From Endomicrobium sp. (lineage in GTDB: Bacteria; Elusimicrobiota; Endomicrobiia; Endomicrobiales; Endomicrobiaceae): DNA of 7,630 bases. The position numbers and the translations under genes were made by a program. This document shows positions 6,637 to 7,630 of this stretch, piece after piece. The stretch's first letter is position 1. The number at the start of each line of letters is the position of its first letter. The notes below the pieces were generated by a model that saw nothing but the letters and a program-made list of their open reading frames with translations, searched no databases and had not been told where the DNA came from. The stretch covers positions 1-7,630 of the forward strand of contig JAISDY010000054.1 of NCBI GenBank assembly GCA_031264425.1, written 5' to 3'.

Positions 6637-6665
6637 ATTTTATAAATTATCCAAAAGTTAATCAA
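6637..6665 (-). promoter_or_regulatory. Possible promoter before the CpXC gene
   Basis: On the minus strand TTGATT (6660-6665) overlaps the stop of the lipoate-family gene and is followed by a 17-nt spacer and TAAAAT (6637-6642). The -10 box ends six nt before the ATG at 6630, so a transcript would begin at about the start codon. In such AT-rich sequence a chance match is quite possible. No terminator hairpin lies in this 31-nt gap. Confidence 0.35.
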
Positions 6666-7318
6666 TATTTATTGTTCCATCCGTCATTTGAATATCTCTC
6701 TTCGGCTATTATCAAAGCCTTTTCAATATCGGATTTGTCCAAAGTTGTTTCAGTTAAATCTTTATTCATGCCAGCCGCCAAATTTTTAGCGAACAATTTT
6801 GAAAACAAATCCGTGGCAGCCGTCTCTAAATGGACATGCACTGACCCCTGAACGATAATTTTACCATCTCTTCTTCTAAGGCATGACCCGACAATTTTTT
6901 TACCTTGAAAAACTAAATCATTAATATAAAAAGTATTCACGCAAATATTATCCGCTTGATCTGTTTTTTCTTCAAGCATACTCGCATAAACACCACACTC
7001 TTCCAAAGCTTTTTTTATAGCCGAATGAATAATCTTATAGGTCTCATTTTGGTCATAAATATTCCAATATTTTGACGAAGCAATGAAACAATATGAAACG
7101 TCATGCTGATGATTTACCGTAAGACCGCCAGTAAACCTTCTTACAAAGTCCTTTGCGACAACCTCATTTGCTTTTTGAAAATAACCTATAGTCGTATAAG
7201 AGTTATCCCAGTAATAAATTCTTAAAACAGGAAGGGCGCTATGTTCGTTAAATAACATTTCGTCTATAGACATGTTCATAACAGCGTTTCTATGCTTATC
7301 TTTAACCCAACGAAGCAT
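6662..7318 (-). CDS. Lipoate-protein ligase / octanoyltransferase-family protein
   Basis: A 218-residue protein of the BPL/LplA/LipB fold, which attaches lipoic or octanoic acid to lysines of E2 or H proteins of oxo-acid dehydrogenase or glycine-cleavage complexes. Motifs in order: NMSIDEML (15-22), VLRIYYWDNSYTTIGYFQ (31-48), RRFTGGLTVNHQHDVSYCF (60-78, the RR.TGG lipoyl-AMP or acyl pocket), then CVNTFYINDLVFQGKKIVGS (126-145) with the expected active lysine Lys141, and RRRDGKIIVQGSVHVH. Cys126 lies about where LipM-type octanoyltransferases carry their catalytic cysteine, so LipM is as likely as LplA. It lacks the C-terminal accessory domain of E. coli LplA, which fits a transferase or a two-part ligase. 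GGGA-like GGGA precedes the ATG by five nt, and the gene overlaps the upstream methyltransferase gene by 17 nt. Confidence 0.85.
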   Translation of the reverse strand: MLRWVKDKHRNAVMNMSIDEMLFNEHSALPVLRIYYWDNSYTTIGYFQKANEVVAKDFVRRFTGGLTVNHQHDVSYCFIASSKYWNIYDQNETYKIIHSAIKKALEECGVYASMLEEKTDQADNICVNTFYINDLVFQGKKIVGSCLRRRDGKIIVQGSVHVHLETAATDLFSKLFAKNLAAGMNKDLTETTLDKSDIEKALIIAEERYSNDGWNNKY

Positions 7319-7625
7319 TTTTTCCCGTTTCCCTCTCGTATTTAAGCATTGCCTGCTTTTTCTTCAACCCGCCTGAAGCGGAATACCCCCCAAGTTTACC
7401 GTCGCTTCTTATAACCCTGTGGCAAGGAATTAGCGGAGCAAAAGGATTATTCGCCAACGCAGTTCCTACGGCTCTTGCGGCTTTGGGCGAACCTATTTTT
7501 TCCGCAATTTGCTTATATGTCAACGTTTTACCCGCAGGTATTTCAAAACAAGCAGTCCAAACTTTCTTATAAAAGTCAGGATATTTACTCATTTTCTTAA
7601 TAATATTTTCTGGTATCTTTTTCAT
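7302..7625 (-). CDS. Minimal O6-alkylguanine-DNA alkyltransferase domain protein
   Basis: A 107-residue protein consisting only of the DNA-binding/catalytic domain of Ogt/MGMT, which removes alkyl groups from O6-alkylguanine onto its own cysteine. The fold signature is complete: YKKVWTACFEIPAGKTLTY (19-37), helix-turn-helix TYKQIAEKIG (36-45), Arg51 of the ARAVG segment (the base-flipping arginine), ALANNPFAPLIPCHRVIRS (57-74... active Cys68 in PCHR), then DGKLGGYSASGGLKKKQAML. The acceptor Cys is present, unlike alkyltransferase-like proteins where it is replaced (usually by Trp). The N-terminal domain of Ada/Ogt is absent, which is common for this short type. The ATG at 7625 is only five nt from the window edge and the frame is open above it, so a longer N-terminus cannot be excluded. 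Its gene overlaps the following lipoate-family gene. Confidence 0.88.
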   Translation of the reverse strand: MKKIPENIIKKMSKYPDFYKKVWTACFEIPAGKTLTYKQIAEKIGSPKAARAVGTALANNPFAPLIPCHRVIRSDGKLGGYSASGGLKKKQAMLKYERETGKNASLG

Positions 7626-7630
7626 ATCTT

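Noticed and set aside
6624..6851. Plus-strand open frame opposite the lipoate-family gene end
   Set aside because: Antisense shadow; no supporting signal.

Overview
The window is AT-rich and tightly packed. All ten protein genes read on the minus strand, so the biological order runs from the right edge (7630) to the left edge (1). Neighbouring genes touch or overlap and there is no gene-free stretch longer than about 70 bases. No tRNA, rRNA, CRISPR array, IS element or long repeat was seen. The gene set (type IV pilin-like protein, prepilin peptidase, Wzy-type membrane protein, GGDEF enzymes, SpoVG-like domains) and base composition suggest a diderm, low-GC bacterium. An Elusimicrobiota/Endomicrobium-like source is my best guess, but it rests on general resemblance and is not proven by anything in the window.

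Right part (7625 to 6662): a minimal O6-alkylguanine-DNA methyltransferase domain protein (Ogt type, PCHR active site) overlaps a lipoate ligase/octanoyltransferase-family protein by 17 nt. Middle part (6630 to 2716): a possible promoter at the end of the lipoate gene leads into a four-gene run. It encodes a CpXC-type zinc-binding protein, an apparently exported protein made of two tandem SpoVG-like domains, and two consecutive membrane-anchored GGDEF diguanylate cyclases with the same architecture (four membrane helices, coiled coil, GAF-like region, GGDEF with an inhibitory RxxD site). These genes touch, overlap or lie within about 15 nt, so they are probably co-transcribed and may form one signalling unit.

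Left part (2649 to 1): a good sigma70-type promoter (TTGACA, 18-nt spacer, TGn-TATAAA) stands directly before coaD. It is followed by a pilin-like protein with a non-canonical cleavage site, a short prepilin peptidase and an O-antigen ligase/Wzy_C-family protein cut by the window edge. The last three point to pilus or pseudopilus biogenesis, possibly with glycan transfer to the pilin.

The most interesting items are the secreted tandem SpoVG protein linked to two diguanylate cyclases, the pilin without the Gly(-1) processing site next to a reduced peptidase and a Wzy_C protein, and two operon-head genes whose predicted -10 boxes lie 6-7 nt from the ATG with no Shine-Dalgarno, which would give leaderless mRNAs.
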